Of a stretch of DNA of 64,000 nucleotides, positions 1 to 8,414 are shown piece after piece (within the stretch, counting starts at the first letter, position 1; each line of letters begins with the position of its first letter). Origin of the DNA: Dermatemys mawii (lineage: Eukaryota; Chordata; Testudines; Dermatemydidae); contig ML677333.1 of assembly GCA_007922305.1 (NCBI GenBank), forward strand, positions 14,065,364 to 14,129,363, read 5' to 3'. Under the pieces are notes generated by a model. It did no database searches, was not told the DNA's origin, and saw nothing but the letters and a program-made list of their open reading frames with translations. The position numbers and the translations under genes were made by a program.

Positions 1-64
1 CAGGGGGACTCGACTTGATGACTTCTTGAGGTCCCTTCCAGCCCTGCATTTCTATGATTCTACT
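1..64 (+). mobile_element. CR1 LINE 3' end fragment
   Basis: The sequence reads like the conserved 3' untranslated end of CR1 retrotransposons: 'gatgacttcttgaggtccc', then 'ttccagccctgcatttctatgattctac', ending in the ATTCTA-type octamer CR1 uses instead of a poly-A tail. The rest of the element lies left of the window. Recognised by pattern, not by alignment. Confidence 0.75.
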
Positions 65-1377
65 GAATTAGAAAATGTTTCTTGCTCAACTGGAATAATA
101 TGATGAAAAAGCTTAAGAAATGGAATGGAAATCACTAGATTGTAAGTTCTTTTGGGGCAGGGATCATCTCTGCGTTATGTGCTGTACAATGATTAGCAGA
201 GTGAAGCCTTTAGGCACTACTGCAATACAAATAGTAACAGAAATACCTCAAATGACCACATGCAACTCTGTTTACTTAGATGCTACCTATCCATCATATT
301 CTGCCACTTCTGTTGTTAGAACATAGTTTCTTCAAAATATAATATCTTCAAGGAAGTCTTCCATTTTCCATAGCAGGTTCAGCCTGTTGTAAAGCACAGG
401 GTATATATATAATATTATTTTAAATAATCAGCAGTCTGATCTGACCAGTGCTGCTGTGCAAAGCCCCATTTCATCATCACCTGTTGATTGACGGAGTAGA
501 TTAGACTATTGGTATCTATTCTATATCAGTCATAAAAGGCCTAGTTGTGAAACTCTTATGCCAATACGTGAGCAGTTACTCTCACAAGTAGACCTATTAA
601 AGTCAATGGGACTGCTCCTGTGAGTAATTGCTCGCCAAGAGGAGTAAGATGTTCACAATCTGGCCCAAAGTGAATTGGGACAAAGAAGACATAGTTCCTG
701 TTAAATTATTGTTCTTGAACACTTTCAAGGAGTGGTCCTTCCAGAATACGTCCCAAAATGTCAAATACTTGGCCATCTTGCTGACCTGTGACTTTATATG
801 ATAGCAGACAAGCTTTGTTCCTTTGTCACTAAACGACCGAAGAGCATTTTGATATGGACTAAGATGTAATTACCGCCTGTGGCAGGGTACAGAAAATGAA
901 AATGGCAATTACCCACTATTTAATTATACTTTATAGTAGTTATGCTCCTTTTTCCCCATGTGCAAACATATCTCACCCAAAATGAGAATCTGCTACAAAC
1001 CTCTGTGGGTGGGAAAGCAGCCAGCAGTTAGATCAATTCCAGCTGCAAGTGCAGACATCTCCAGGTGAAGTCTACCAAACAAACCTTGAGCTATGTTATC
1101 CAATACACGTTACTGCTATGGTGCCTCCTCTGATTCTCAGCTGGTAGCCAGTGAGGCCCTCTGCATGCGATGAGCTAAACAGGGTAATGGTGAAACTGAC
1201 AGGGTAAATGCAGACAAAAAATGAAGTCAATTGCCAGACCCAAGTGCTGTGCTTTGTTACCCAGGCAAATAAGTGATTTTACTTTGGGAAAAGTCAGTGT
1301 GCTTCACTTAGGATGCTGCCTATTCAGACAGCCCCAGAAGAAACTAGCACCATCACCACCGAAACGGAGTGTTTTAA
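65..1377. other. Intergenic, no gene recognised
   Basis: No convincing coding sequence is present; the short open frames at 120-326 and 1221-1427 have no recognisable motif. At about 560-665 there is an imperfect palindromic repeat (arms 570-587 and about 617-633, followed by 'caatctggccc'). It resembles a short palindromic MITE family common in turtle intergenic DNA. Otherwise I see nothing. Confidence 0.5.
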
Positions 1378-1383
1378 GCGTTC
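1378..1383. repeat. Target site duplication, 5' copy (GCGTTC)
   Basis: GCGTTC directly precedes the 5' LTR and recurs directly after the 3' LTR at 8415-8420. Six bases is the duplication length made by alpha- and betaretroviral integrases. Confidence 0.93.
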
Positions 1384-1678
1384 TGAAGGCCTTGAGCGCT
1401 AGCCAACAACGCTCTGTAAACTTCTGAACCCTTGTTATCTCTCAAGGTCTAGTAGTAAGCCAAAGTATTGGAAAATTACAGGCATGCTCATCCCTCTAGT
1501 TGTTCACAAGGGAACCATAGAGGCTCGTCTTTTACCACCTATTATAATGAAGTAAACAAGTCTATTCATCACTGTCATGTATGATTCGTAGTATGTTTGT
1601 ACTTAATAAAAGCGGCAAGCTGGGACTCTCCCAGGTCGCCTCCTTCCGCAAGCTGTCTCCGTCTGTTTCTTCCCGACA
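1384..1678 (+). repeat. 5' LTR of the endogenous retrovirus
   Basis: 295 bp, starting TGAAGG and ending CGACA, so with TG...CA ends. It matches 8120-8414 base for base as far as I can read. A polyadenylation signal AATAAA lies at 1605-1610. An AT-rich stretch around 1541-1550 (attataatga) could be a TATA-like element, but the transcription start and U3/R border cannot be fixed from sequence. The U5-like end is CT-rich ('ccgtctgtttcttcccgaca'). Confidence 0.95.
1605..1610 (+). promoter_or_regulatory. LTR polyadenylation signal AATAAA
   Basis: AATAAA in the 5' LTR, repeated at 8341-8346 in the 3' LTR where it would be used. About 68 bases of LTR follow it, so cleavage would fall well inside the LTR. 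Confidence 0.7.
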
Positions 1679-1680
1679 TC

Positions 1681-1698
1681 TGGTGACCCCGACGTGAT
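1681..1698 (+). promoter_or_regulatory. Primer binding site, tRNA-Trp
   Basis: TGGTGACCCCGACGTGAT begins 2 bases after the 5' LTR. It is complementary to the 3' end of tRNA-Trp (CCA included) over 18 bases. Avian sarcoma/leukosis viruses also prime from tRNA-Trp; most betaretroviruses use tRNA-Lys. Confidence 0.9.
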
Positions 1699-1758
1699 CC
1701 AGCCCCTCGGCTCACCGGCTGGCATAGCCTTGGTGCACCTCAGCGTTTACGCTCCCTC

Positions 1759-1764
1759 GTGAGT
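1759..1764 (+). promoter_or_regulatory. Candidate major splice donor (GTGAGT)
   Basis: GTGAGT directly upstream of the gag ATG matches the intron side of a 5' splice site well (CTCG|GTGAGT-like context, cut after 1758). If used, it would join the short leader to an acceptor upstream of env and remove the gag start from the subgenomic RNA. Inference only. Confidence 0.5.
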
Positions 1765-3195
1765 ATGGGGGGGGATTTATCCGTGTCTCAAAAGGCTCAT
1801 GCGAAGGAGCTTTTTACAATCATTAAACAGACAGGCAGTGCTCAGGTCTCACAAAGGAGCATAGAAGACTTAGTGCGTCTTCTTGAACATAAGTGCCCCT
1901 GGTACCCAGAGGCAGGTTCTCTGGAGGTAGCGGATTGGCAAAAGATAGGGGACAAACTATTTCGAGAGCCTAGGGCAAGTGTTCGCTATCTTCTTCTATG
2001 GCAGCACTGTGCAGACGCGGTGGGGCGCTTGCGGGCGGAGGTACCCCCTGCCACGTCTCCCTCTCCTCCTCCTCCTCCTTCTTTTACCCCTACGGCACCG
2101 TGTTTAAAGCCGCTCTCCGATCCTTCTTCTCTCTCCCCTCCTTTGGCTGCGATAGAGAAACAACCCTTGGAACACACCCAGCCGCGTCTGGGCTTGGTCC
2201 AGGGCGCTCTTCAGCAAGCCTTTCAGTCTGCCCACAGCCCTCTTTTGGAGGAATGGGCAGGCGAGCCCCCAGTTTTTGCTCCTGTAACATATGGGGTAAA
2301 CCAGAATGGGGAAAACACAGTTATCTATACCCCCCTGCCCTACTCTGTCATTAGGGAACTTAACAAGTCAGTGAGGGAGTCGGGCCTGCGCTCAACGTAT
2401 ACTGAAGGGTTGATTGAAGGGATAAGTAACGGGCATCAAATGACCCCCGCGGATTGGAAACAACTCTTCCGCATGATTCTTTCTCCCGCACAGTATGTTG
2501 TGTGGGATAGTGAATTCCGTGCAGCGGCCATAGCTATTTCCACCGAGGCCAACATTCCCGATCAGATCTATGGGGCAGGTCAATTTTCTACCCCCGAACA
2601 ACAAATGCAGCTGCCCCCCGAGTCCTTTCGTAGAACAGCTATGTGTATTCAGCGTGCCTTCCGTCGCGTCCCTGTTTCAGGGACGCCCTTAGTATCTTTT
2701 ACTAGCATTCGCCAAACTCCTTCTGAGCCCTTTCATCAATTCGTAGACAGACTTAAAGAGGCAATCGCTCGCCAAATTGATAACCCTGAGGCTCAAACTG
2801 AACTCTTGCGCCGTCTGTCCGCGGAACAGGCTAATGCAGACTGTAAAAAGGTCCTTCAATCTGTAATCCATCGCGCGCAGTACACCATAGCGGACATGAT
2901 TCAGGCCTGCGCGGAGGTCGGTACTCAGACCCACGCTATGGCCATGCTGGCAGGTGCTTTACGCGCCGGAGGGAAGCCCCTCGGAACTTGCTTCAATTGC
3001 AAAAAGCCAGGCCACTTTCGCCGCGAGTGCCGCGCTCCGGGGGGAGGGGCACATGCTGCTACGGGACAGCGCCTTAATCAGCGCCCCACAAAAAAGTGCC
3101 CTCGCTGTAAAAAGGGGTTTCATTGGGCTAATCAGTGCCGATTAAATCCCCCTTCGGGAAACTTTCCGACGGGCCCCCCCCGGGCCCAGGAATAA
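1765..3195 (+). CDS. gag: Gag polyprotein (matrix, capsid, nucleocapsid)
   Basis: Structural polyprotein of about 476 residues that assembles the virus core. The ATG at 1765 is preferred over an upstream GTG in frame because it gives MGGDLS, an N-myristoylation signal for membrane targeting. The N-terminal region with 'HKCPWYPEAG' resembles the betaretroviral matrix (Gag p10) domain. A proline-rich stretch holds PTAP at 2089-2100 (about residue 109), a late-domain motif that recruits ESCRT. Capsid follows from about 'PVTYGV', with a major homology region near residues 315-335 ('EPFHQFVDRL'). Two CCHC zinc knuckles start near residues 409 and 445, both C-x2-C-x4-H-x4-C. The frame ends TAA at 3193-3195, after a GGGAAAC slippery site. 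No disruption seen. Confidence 0.95.
   Translation: MGGDLSVSQKAHAKELFTIIKQTGSAQVSQRSIEDLVRLLEHKCPWYPEAGSLEVADWQKIGDKLFREPRASVRYLLLWQHCADAVGRLRAEVPPATSPSPPPPPSFTPTAPCLKPLSDPSSLSPPLAAIEKQPLEHTQPRLGLVQGALQQAFQSAHSPLLEEWAGEPPVFAPVTYGVNQNGENTVIYTPLPYSVIRELNKSVRESGLRSTYTEGLIEGISNGHQMTPADWKQLFRMILSPAQYVVWDSEFRAAAIAISTEANIPDQIYGAGQFSTPEQQMQLPPESFRRTAMCIQRAFRRVPVSGTPLVSFTSIRQTPSEPFHQFVDRLKEAIARQIDNPEAQTELLRRLSAEQANADCKKVLQSVIHRAQYTIADMIQACAEVGTQTHAMAMLAGALRAGGKPLGTCFNCKKPGHFRRECRAPGGGAHAATGQRLNQRPTKKCPRCKKGFHWANQCRLNPPSGNFPTGPPRAQE
3156..3162 (+). promoter_or_regulatory. gag-pro -1 ribosomal frameshift site (G GGA AAC)
   Basis: GGGAAAC lies in the gag frame as G-GGA-AAC, the X-XXY-YYZ form, and a -1 slip leads straight into the dUTPase-protease frame. 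The same heptamer is known at gag-pro junctions of some betaretroviruses. A GC-rich block (gacgggcccccccc gggccc) starting about 7 bases downstream could form the stimulatory hairpin or pseudoknot. Confidence 0.85.
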
Positions 3196-3941
3196 AGATA
3201 GGGGTTACCCATAAGTTCCCACCCCCTGCTACCAAAGGTAGCGCTGGCATTGACTTAATCAATACTATGGATATGCAGGCTACCCTACCCGGGGAAGTCT
3301 TGCTAATGCCGAGCCAGCTCACTGGCCCTTTGCCAGACGGCACAGTGGGCGTAATCCTACCCCGCTCATCTGCCCATAAACATGCCATCATGGTTATCCC
3401 CGGCGTCATTGACTCCGATTACACCGGAATCATCTATGTTCAGATGTGGGGCCAGTTGCCCCTCACCTTAACTAAAGGTGATACATGGGCACAGTTACTG
3501 ATTCTCCCTTTCATACCTCCTGACCAGCCCTCTTCGGCTCTCCGCCGTGGAGGCTTTGGGTCCACGGAATCTTCCGAACCCGTAGCACCATCCCTCCATC
3601 CTCAAATCATCGCTCTTTCACAGCAGATACAACAGGGGAAGCCACTACGAAAGTATCAGATAAACGGTAAGCTTCTTGAGGGGCTCCTTGACACAGGGGC
3701 AGACGTCTCTGTCATTGCCCAGAAATATTGGGACCCTGCGTGGCCCTCTGAGGTTGCCCCCACGGTATGGGGAGTGGGAGGGAGCCAATCCTCTAGTCGT
3801 AGTACTCATTGGCTCCCCGTTTGGGACCCAGAGGAAAATCGCCAAGTAGCTCAAATTCGTCCCTGCATCCTCCCGATTCACCTTAATCTTTGGGGCAGGG
3901 ACCTTCTGACACAAGTAGGTGCCACCCTTACTGCACCATGA
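3162..3941 (+). CDS. pro: dUTPase-aspartic protease (Pro)
   Basis: Reached by a -1 frameshift from gag; the frame is open from about 3135 to the TGA at 3939-3941. The first part is a trimeric-type dUTPase, which hydrolyses dUTP to keep uracil out of viral DNA. Its motifs are visible in order: GSAGIDL, PRSS, GVIDSDYTG, KGDTWAQL and the C-terminal glycine-rich RGGFGST. The second part is the retroviral aspartic protease with the active site LLDTGAD (codons for DTG at 3690-3698), a glycine-rich flap (WGVGGS) and the conserved WGRDLL near the end. Key residues of both enzymes are present. No G-patch domain follows, unlike several betaretroviruses. dUTPase ahead of protease is the betaretroviral order. 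Confidence 0.94.
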   Translation, partial: LSDGPPPGPGIKIGVTHKFPPPATKGSAGIDLINTMDMQATLPGEVLLMPSQLTGPLPDGTVGVILPRSSAHKHAIMVIPGVIDSDYTGIIYVQMWGQLPLTLTKGDTWAQLLILPFIPPDQPSSALRRGGFGSTESSEPVAPSLHPQIIALSQQIQQGKPLRKYQINGKLLEGLLDTGADVSVIAQKYWDPAWPSEVAPTVWGVGGSQSSSRSTHWLPVWDPEENRQVAQIRPCILPIHLNLWGRDLLTQVGATLTAP

Positions 3942-6706
3942 CTCACCCTACCGCCTTACCCCTGACCTGGAAGCCACATCAGATTGTTTGGGTCGAGCAA
4001 TGGCCGCTCCCCATGGACAAATTAACTGCCTTACATCATTTAGTGCAGGACCAGCTAACTGCTGGTCACCTCGAACCCTCTACTAGCCCGTATAACACGC
4101 CGGTTTTTGTTATAAAGAAAAAATCTGGCAAGTGGCGTCTATTGCACGACCTTCGGGAAATCAATCGAATCATTGAACCCATGGGACCGCTCCAATGCGG
4201 CACGCCCAACCCCAATTTAATCCCTCGTGATTTCCAATTGGCTGTCATTGATCTCAAAGACTGTTTTTTCACTATTCCCCTGCAACCCCGAGATAGACGC
4301 TATTTTGCGTTCACGGTCCCTGTACTTAATAATTCGCGCCCTATGGATAGATATCAGTGGAAAGTCCTACCCCAAGGTATGCTTAATAGCCCGACACTCT
4401 GTCAATTGTATGTAAATACTGCCTTACAGCCCTTTCGGGATAAGTATCCTGACTTATTGGTATATCATTACATGGATGACATCCTTATAGCCGGCAAGGA
4501 GTTGCCTCCTACTTGGCAACAGTCTCTAATTCAGGCTCTGAATGCCTATGGGCTCCAAATAGCACCGGACAAAGTCCAATTACAAAGTCCCTACTTATAT
4601 TTGGGTCACAAGCTTTTTTCCTCTTTTTCTATGCCTATTGTTCCCCATCTCCATTTCCCAAACCCGATTACCTATGTTCAGTTACAACAATTTCTAGGGG
4701 CCATCAATTGGCTACGTCCTTATCATCGCATTACAACCGCCGAGCTGCGTCCGCTCTTTCAGGCACTAACCAAAGGGCGGCACCCCTCTGATTTGATTAC
4801 ATTATCCCCTGCCCAGTTATCCCTTTTCTCGAAATTAACTCACGTTTTTGCGGTGAAATGGGTGGATCGAGCCGAACGCAATTCTCCACCCATCCTTATT
4901 TGCCTTTATGATACCCTACAACCTTGTGCGGTAATTGCTCAGGCTTCATATGGCAAACCCCTTCTCATCTTGGAGTGGCTTTATCTTCCGCACTCACCCT
5001 CTGCCTCAATTACAACCATGGATGATATGCTTGCTCAACTTATCATCAAAGGTCGTCTCCGCTGTCGTGCCCTTATGGCACTTGATCCGGTTGATATTGT
5101 TGTCCCACACCCTCTCAAAAAATATGCTGCAGCCACTGCTTTTTCAGATGCTCTCCAACTTGCTCTGGCAGGCTATACTGGATCCGTTTCCTATCATTCT
5201 TACTCTGATCCCCGCTTGTATTTTGTACAGCGGATGCCTGTCCAACTTTTTCCTCTCCTCTCCCTCCAACCCCTCCCAGATGCACTTACAGTTTTCACTG
5301 ACGGCGGCCCCTCCCATGGCGTTGTCTCTTGGTATTCTAATCGCTGGAATGTGAAGGTCACTGCTACCTTTTCCTCACCTCAAAGAGCTGAGTTAGCCGC
5401 TGTTCTTCTTGCCTTTGTTCTTTTTCCCTCCCAGCCCCTGAATATTATTACGGACAGTCTTTATGTAGCCAATATCACCTCCTGCATTTCAGGCAGTTAT
5501 GTCTCTCCTGTCATAGAATCTGCTCTTTTCCAGCTGTTTCTTTCACTTCAGGCCGTCCTTCACGCTCGCACGCATTGTTTTTTCATTGCCCATATCCGCA
5601 GCCATCAATCTCTTCCCGGCTTTCTTACTGAAGGCAATGCCCGTGCTGATGCAGCCTCCCGGTCACTGTACCCTTGCTCTCTTTCCCCAATTGCTAGTCA
5701 TGAACTCCACCATCAAAACGCCAAAGCTCTCTCACAACAATTTTCCATCCCACTCTCAGACGCCCGCGCCGTTGTTCAACAATGTCCCCAATGCTCACAG
5801 CATTCCTCTTTTCCCCCAACAGGGGTCAACCCCCGCGGGTTAGGTGCCAACCAACTTTGGCAAATGGATGTTACTTCTTTCCCTCCCTTCGCCCCCTGGC
5901 GCTTCCTACATGTTACCGTTGATACGTTCTCCGGTTATTTGTGGGTTACACCACAAAAGGGTGAAAAAGCAAAGCATGTTATTAATCATTGTGTTCGCTG
6001 TTTCGCTGTCATGGGCGTTCCTAATTCTTTAAAAACTGATAATGGTCCCGCCTATTGCTCTACCACTTTTGCTGAATTTTGTTCCCGATGGAATATCACT
6101 CACACGTTTGGTATCCCTTATAATTCCCGCGGCCAAGCCATTGTTGAGCGGGCAAATTGCACTCTTAAAGTGGCCCTCAATCGTCAAAAGCATAAAGGGG
6201 GAATTCCCTCCTCCTTACCCGATAAAGAAGAATGGCTTGCCTCCGTTTTGTTTACGCTTAACCATTTAAATTTGTTTAACGACGGTTCTCAGTTTTTATC
6301 TCGTACACAGAAACATTTTCGCCAAACAGAAATTCTGCCAGCACCGCTTGTGACTTATCAGCTGCTCCCGAGCCGTACCTGGAGCGATCCAGTACCCCTT
6401 ATCACTTGGGGTCGAGGTTACGCTGCAGTCTCCACCCCGGCCGGTCCAGTGTGGGTTCCAGCTCGCTGTATTCGCCCCTACGTGCATCAGCAACTACCCC
6501 AGAATCCGCTCGAGCATGGCATGGCGTCAAGGGCTCCCAAATCCAATTCCAGATTTCAATCTCCACATCACGCCGCCGATCACCAAGGTGATCACTGCCC
6601 GGCACCGGGGGCAGTGCAACCCCCCGGTGACATGGGGGCAGATAAAAGGCCTGGCACAACAAGCAGAAAGAGTGATGGACACTCAACTACTGGACAGAAC
6701 TCCTGA
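3938..6706 (+). CDS. pol: Pol: reverse transcriptase, RNase H, integrase
   Basis: The frame opens at 3887 and the first ATG is 3938, overlapping the pro stop as ATGA. The polymerase starts with a betaretrovirus-like segment (WVEQWPL, then KKKSGKWRLLHDLREIN). YMDD is at 4469-4480, about residue 178 from the ATG. RNase H shows FTDGG (5294 on), the QRAELAAV glutamate and ITDSLYV. Integrase follows with an H-H-C-C zinc site (HELHH...CPQC, about residues 590-620). Its catalytic triad is D644 (QMDVT), D701 (KTDNG) and E737 (IVERA), with the usual 35-residue spacing. The C-terminus overlaps env by 191 bases. No stop or missing catalytic residue was seen. How Pol is reached from Pro is unclear (see findings). 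Confidence 0.95.
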   Translation: MTHPTALPLTWKPHQIVWVEQWPLPMDKLTALHHLVQDQLTAGHLEPSTSPYNTPVFVIKKKSGKWRLLHDLREINRIIEPMGPLQCGTPNPNLIPRDFQLAVIDLKDCFFTIPLQPRDRRYFAFTVPVLNNSRPMDRYQWKVLPQGMLNSPTLCQLYVNTALQPFRDKYPDLLVYHYMDDILIAGKELPPTWQQSLIQALNAYGLQIAPDKVQLQSPYLYLGHKLFSSFSMPIVPHLHFPNPITYVQLQQFLGAINWLRPYHRITTAELRPLFQALTKGRHPSDLITLSPAQLSLFSKLTHVFAVKWVDRAERNSPPILICLYDTLQPCAVIAQASYGKPLLILEWLYLPHSPSASITTMDDMLAQLIIKGRLRCRALMALDPVDIVVPHPLKKYAAATAFSDALQLALAGYTGSVSYHSYSDPRLYFVQRMPVQLFPLLSLQPLPDALTVFTDGGPSHGVVSWYSNRWNVKVTATFSSPQRAELAAVLLAFVLFPSQPLNIITDSLYVANITSCISGSYVSPVIESALFQLFLSLQAVLHARTHCFFIAHIRSHQSLPGFLTEGNARADAASRSLYPCSLSPIASHELHHQNAKALSQQFSIPLSDARAVVQQCPQCSQHSSFPPTGVNPRGLGANQLWQMDVTSFPPFAPWRFLHVTVDTFSGYLWVTPQKGEKAKHVINHCVRCFAVMGVPNSLKTDNGPAYCSTTFAEFCSRWNITHTFGIPYNSRGQAIVERANCTLKVALNRQKHKGGIPSSLPDKEEWLASVLFTLNHLNLFNDGSQFLSRTQKHFRQTEILPAPLVTYQLLPSRTWSDPVPLITWGRGYAAVSTPAGPVWVPARCIRPYVHQQLPQNPLEHGMASRAPKSNSRFQSPHHAADHQGDHCPAPGAVQPPGDMGADKRPGTTSRKSDGHSTTGQNS

Positions 6707-7964
6707 GAACTATGTTGTTGCCATAATTTCTTGTCTCACGGCTAATTCCTCTGTAGTGGGCTCTCGTATTATGTTGCTTGTTTTGAGTTTAGTGTTCCTC
6801 AGTCCCCCATTGTGTACGGCTCTCCCCCCTCCTCCACTGCCCTGGACAGACAATGTTTGGGGTCTTTTGGCCCTTTCCATTAATCAGTCCAGCTTTTGTC
6901 TGTCCCAACAGGTGGCGGTGAGACAAAAATTAGGTACGTGCCTCATCCCTATATGCCATGAGGCTTCTGAGGTTGAAAGTGCAACATGGTTCTTTCAAAG
7001 TCTAGGACCCAACACTACCATACGAAACCTGGGTTATAAGGGTTATCATAATTGGGGGGAACAATCCACCTCTCGACCCAAGCAGACTTTACAATTACGG
7101 ACTCCCTATGTAGCCAGTGCAAATATTTCATGTGCTCGAATGACAAATTGTACTTTGATAAGTTGTAAAGGGTTCGGTGGGAAAAGCCTAAACTGTTCTC
7201 ACTCAGTCAATGTCTCCTACCTATATAAACACGTTAAGCTCCCTCTGGGGTGGTTCTGGACATGTAAAGGGTTAACATTCAGTTACATCCCTGCCAATAT
7301 TTCAGATGGCACGCTATGCTGTCTTAGTCGTTTGGCCGTGGTATTACCCCCAAAGATTCCACTCCACCCCCGTACCTCTCGTTCTGTTGCTCTGGATGCC
7401 TCTTGTGACTCTGAGGTTCACTTGTTCTCAAAAACGGAATCTGTAGCATTAGCTCTCTCCCTAGTGGGAGTCCCAGGATTAGCTACAGGCAACAGCCAGA
7501 ATATTAACAAACTTGCCTGTGCTGCAGTTAAAGCTCTTAATGCTACTTCCACTGCTATTGCCTTACTTAACGGGGAACAGGTTGAACTCCGCCGTGGGGT
7601 TCTTCAGAACCGTGCTGCTATAGATTATCTTCTGTTACTGCATCATTTTGGATGTGAAAAGGTAAATGATATGTGTTGCTTTAATATTTCTGATCATTCC
7701 CACGCTATAGAAAATCAAATTGATGCTATTAAAAACCTCACCGCACAGATTCGTGTCGATCCAGACCCCTTTGCCAGTTGGTGGGATTGGCTAGCGTCCC
7801 TATTCCCCGGATGGGGCTGGCTACACGAGCTCATTACGTATGGATTATTAGCATTGGCGTTGTTAATTTCCCTCTGCTGCATTATTCAGTGTATCCCTTC
7901 TTTAGTTAATCTCTGTTTGCGGGGATGTCCCTGGACTTCCCGTCCTTATTCTTTAACACTTTAA
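6516..7964 (+). CDS. env: Envelope glycoprotein (SU-TM)
   Basis: 482 codons from the ATG at 6516, probably translated from a spliced RNA. About 85 residues precede a second hydrophobic start (ATG at 6771, MLLVLSLVFL), so the leader is unusually long. Its 'VTWGQIKGLAQQA...RTPEN' part resembles betaretroviral Env leaders. The surface subunit has about seven N-glycosylation sequons. A minimal furin site RTSR lies at 7371-7382 (residues 286-289). The transmembrane subunit has a hydrophobic internal fusion-peptide candidate (VALALSLVGVPGLATG) between two cysteines. It then has an LQNRAAIDYLLL segment, the C-x6-CC motif (7653-7679), three sequons and a membrane anchor near 7830-7900. The internal fusion peptide and C-x6-CC layout are alpharetrovirus-like. 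The frame is intact. Confidence 0.93.
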   Translation: MAWRQGLPNPIPDFNLHITPPITKVITARHRGQCNPPVTWGQIKGLAQQAERVMDTQLLDRTPENYVVAIISCLTANSSVVGSRIMLLVLSLVFLSPPLCTALPPPPLPWTDNVWGLLALSINQSSFCLSQQVAVRQKLGTCLIPICHEASEVESATWFFQSLGPNTTIRNLGYKGYHNWGEQSTSRPKQTLQLRTPYVASANISCARMTNCTLISCKGFGGKSLNCSHSVNVSYLYKHVKLPLGWFWTCKGLTFSYIPANISDGTLCCLSRLAVVLPPKIPLHPRTSRSVALDASCDSEVHLFSKTESVALALSLVGVPGLATGNSQNINKLACAAVKALNATSTAIALLNGEQVELRRGVLQNRAAIDYLLLLHHFGCEKVNDMCCFNISDHSHAIENQIDAIKNLTAQIRVDPDPFASWWDWLASLFPGWGWLHELITYGLLALALLISLCCIIQCIPSLVNLCLRGCPWTSRPYSLTL

Positions 7965-8108
7965 GAGACTGGATGACAGCTTCGGACGCTGGCAAACCAC
8001 GTCCTACGGGCTGTTATCCCTCTCCTGTCCCTAGCTTTAATTAATCCCCGCTTACAGATATTATTCATAGTATTAATTATATTATAATCCTATGTACTTG
8101 AGAAAAAC
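7965..8108 (+). other. Untranslated spacer between env and the polypurine tract
   Basis: About 145 bases without an open frame. The second half is AT-rich (taattaat, attattcatagtattaattatattataat). A constitutive RNA export element could lie here, but no specific structure was recognised. Confidence 0.6.
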
Positions 8109-8119
8109 AAAGGGGGAGA
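8109..8119 (+). promoter_or_regulatory. Polypurine tract
   Basis: AAAGGGGGAGA, preceded by further purines from 8101 and followed at once by the TG of the 3' LTR. This is the primer for plus-strand DNA synthesis. Confidence 0.9.
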
Positions 8120-8414
8120 TGAAGGCCTTGAGCGCTAGCCAACAACGCTCTGTAAACTTCTGAACCCTTGTTATCTCTCAAGGTCTAGTAGTAAGCCAAA
8201 GTATTGGAAAATTACAGGCATGCTCATCCCTCTAGTTGTTCACAAGGGAACCATAGAGGCTCGTCTTTTACCACCTATTATAATGAAGTAAACAAGTCTA
8301 TTCATCACTGTCATGTATGATTCGTAGTATGTTTGTACTTAATAAAAGCGGCAAGCTGGGACTCTCCCAGGTCGCCTCCTTCCGCAAGCTGTCTCCGTCT
8401 GTTTCTTCCCGACA
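8120..8414 (+). repeat. 3' LTR of the endogenous retrovirus
   Basis: 295 bp, identical by eye to 1384-1678, with AATAAA at 8341-8346. It is followed by the second copy of the 6-bp target duplication. Confidence 0.95.

Larger units (their letters stand above)
1384..8414 (+). mobile_element. Complete endogenous retrovirus, betaretrovirus-like gag-pro-pol with alpharetrovirus-like env TM
   Basis: A 7031-bp provirus with LTR, tRNA-Trp primer site, gag, dUTPase-protease, pol, env, polypurine tract and LTR in order. It is flanked by a perfect 6-bp duplication (GCGTTC). The two 295-bp LTRs show no difference when read side by side. The four coding regions have no internal stop. Identical LTRs and open frames mean integration was recent on an evolutionary scale; the sequence cannot show whether the locus is fixed, polymorphic or expressed. 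Gag, Pro and Pol follow betaretroviral order, with a dUTPase in front of the protease. The primer tRNA and the transmembrane subunit of Env recall avian alpharetroviruses. No accessory gene was seen. Confidence 0.96.

Noticed and set aside
3888..3900. CTTTGGGGCAGGG as a pro-pol slippery site
   Set aside because: Not in the X-XXY-YYZ form in the pro frame; the A-site codon would not re-pair after a -1 slip.
1986..3914. Minus-strand open frames opposite gag and pro (63-93 codons)
   Set aside because: They are antisense to strongly supported retroviral genes and show no start context or motif of their own.
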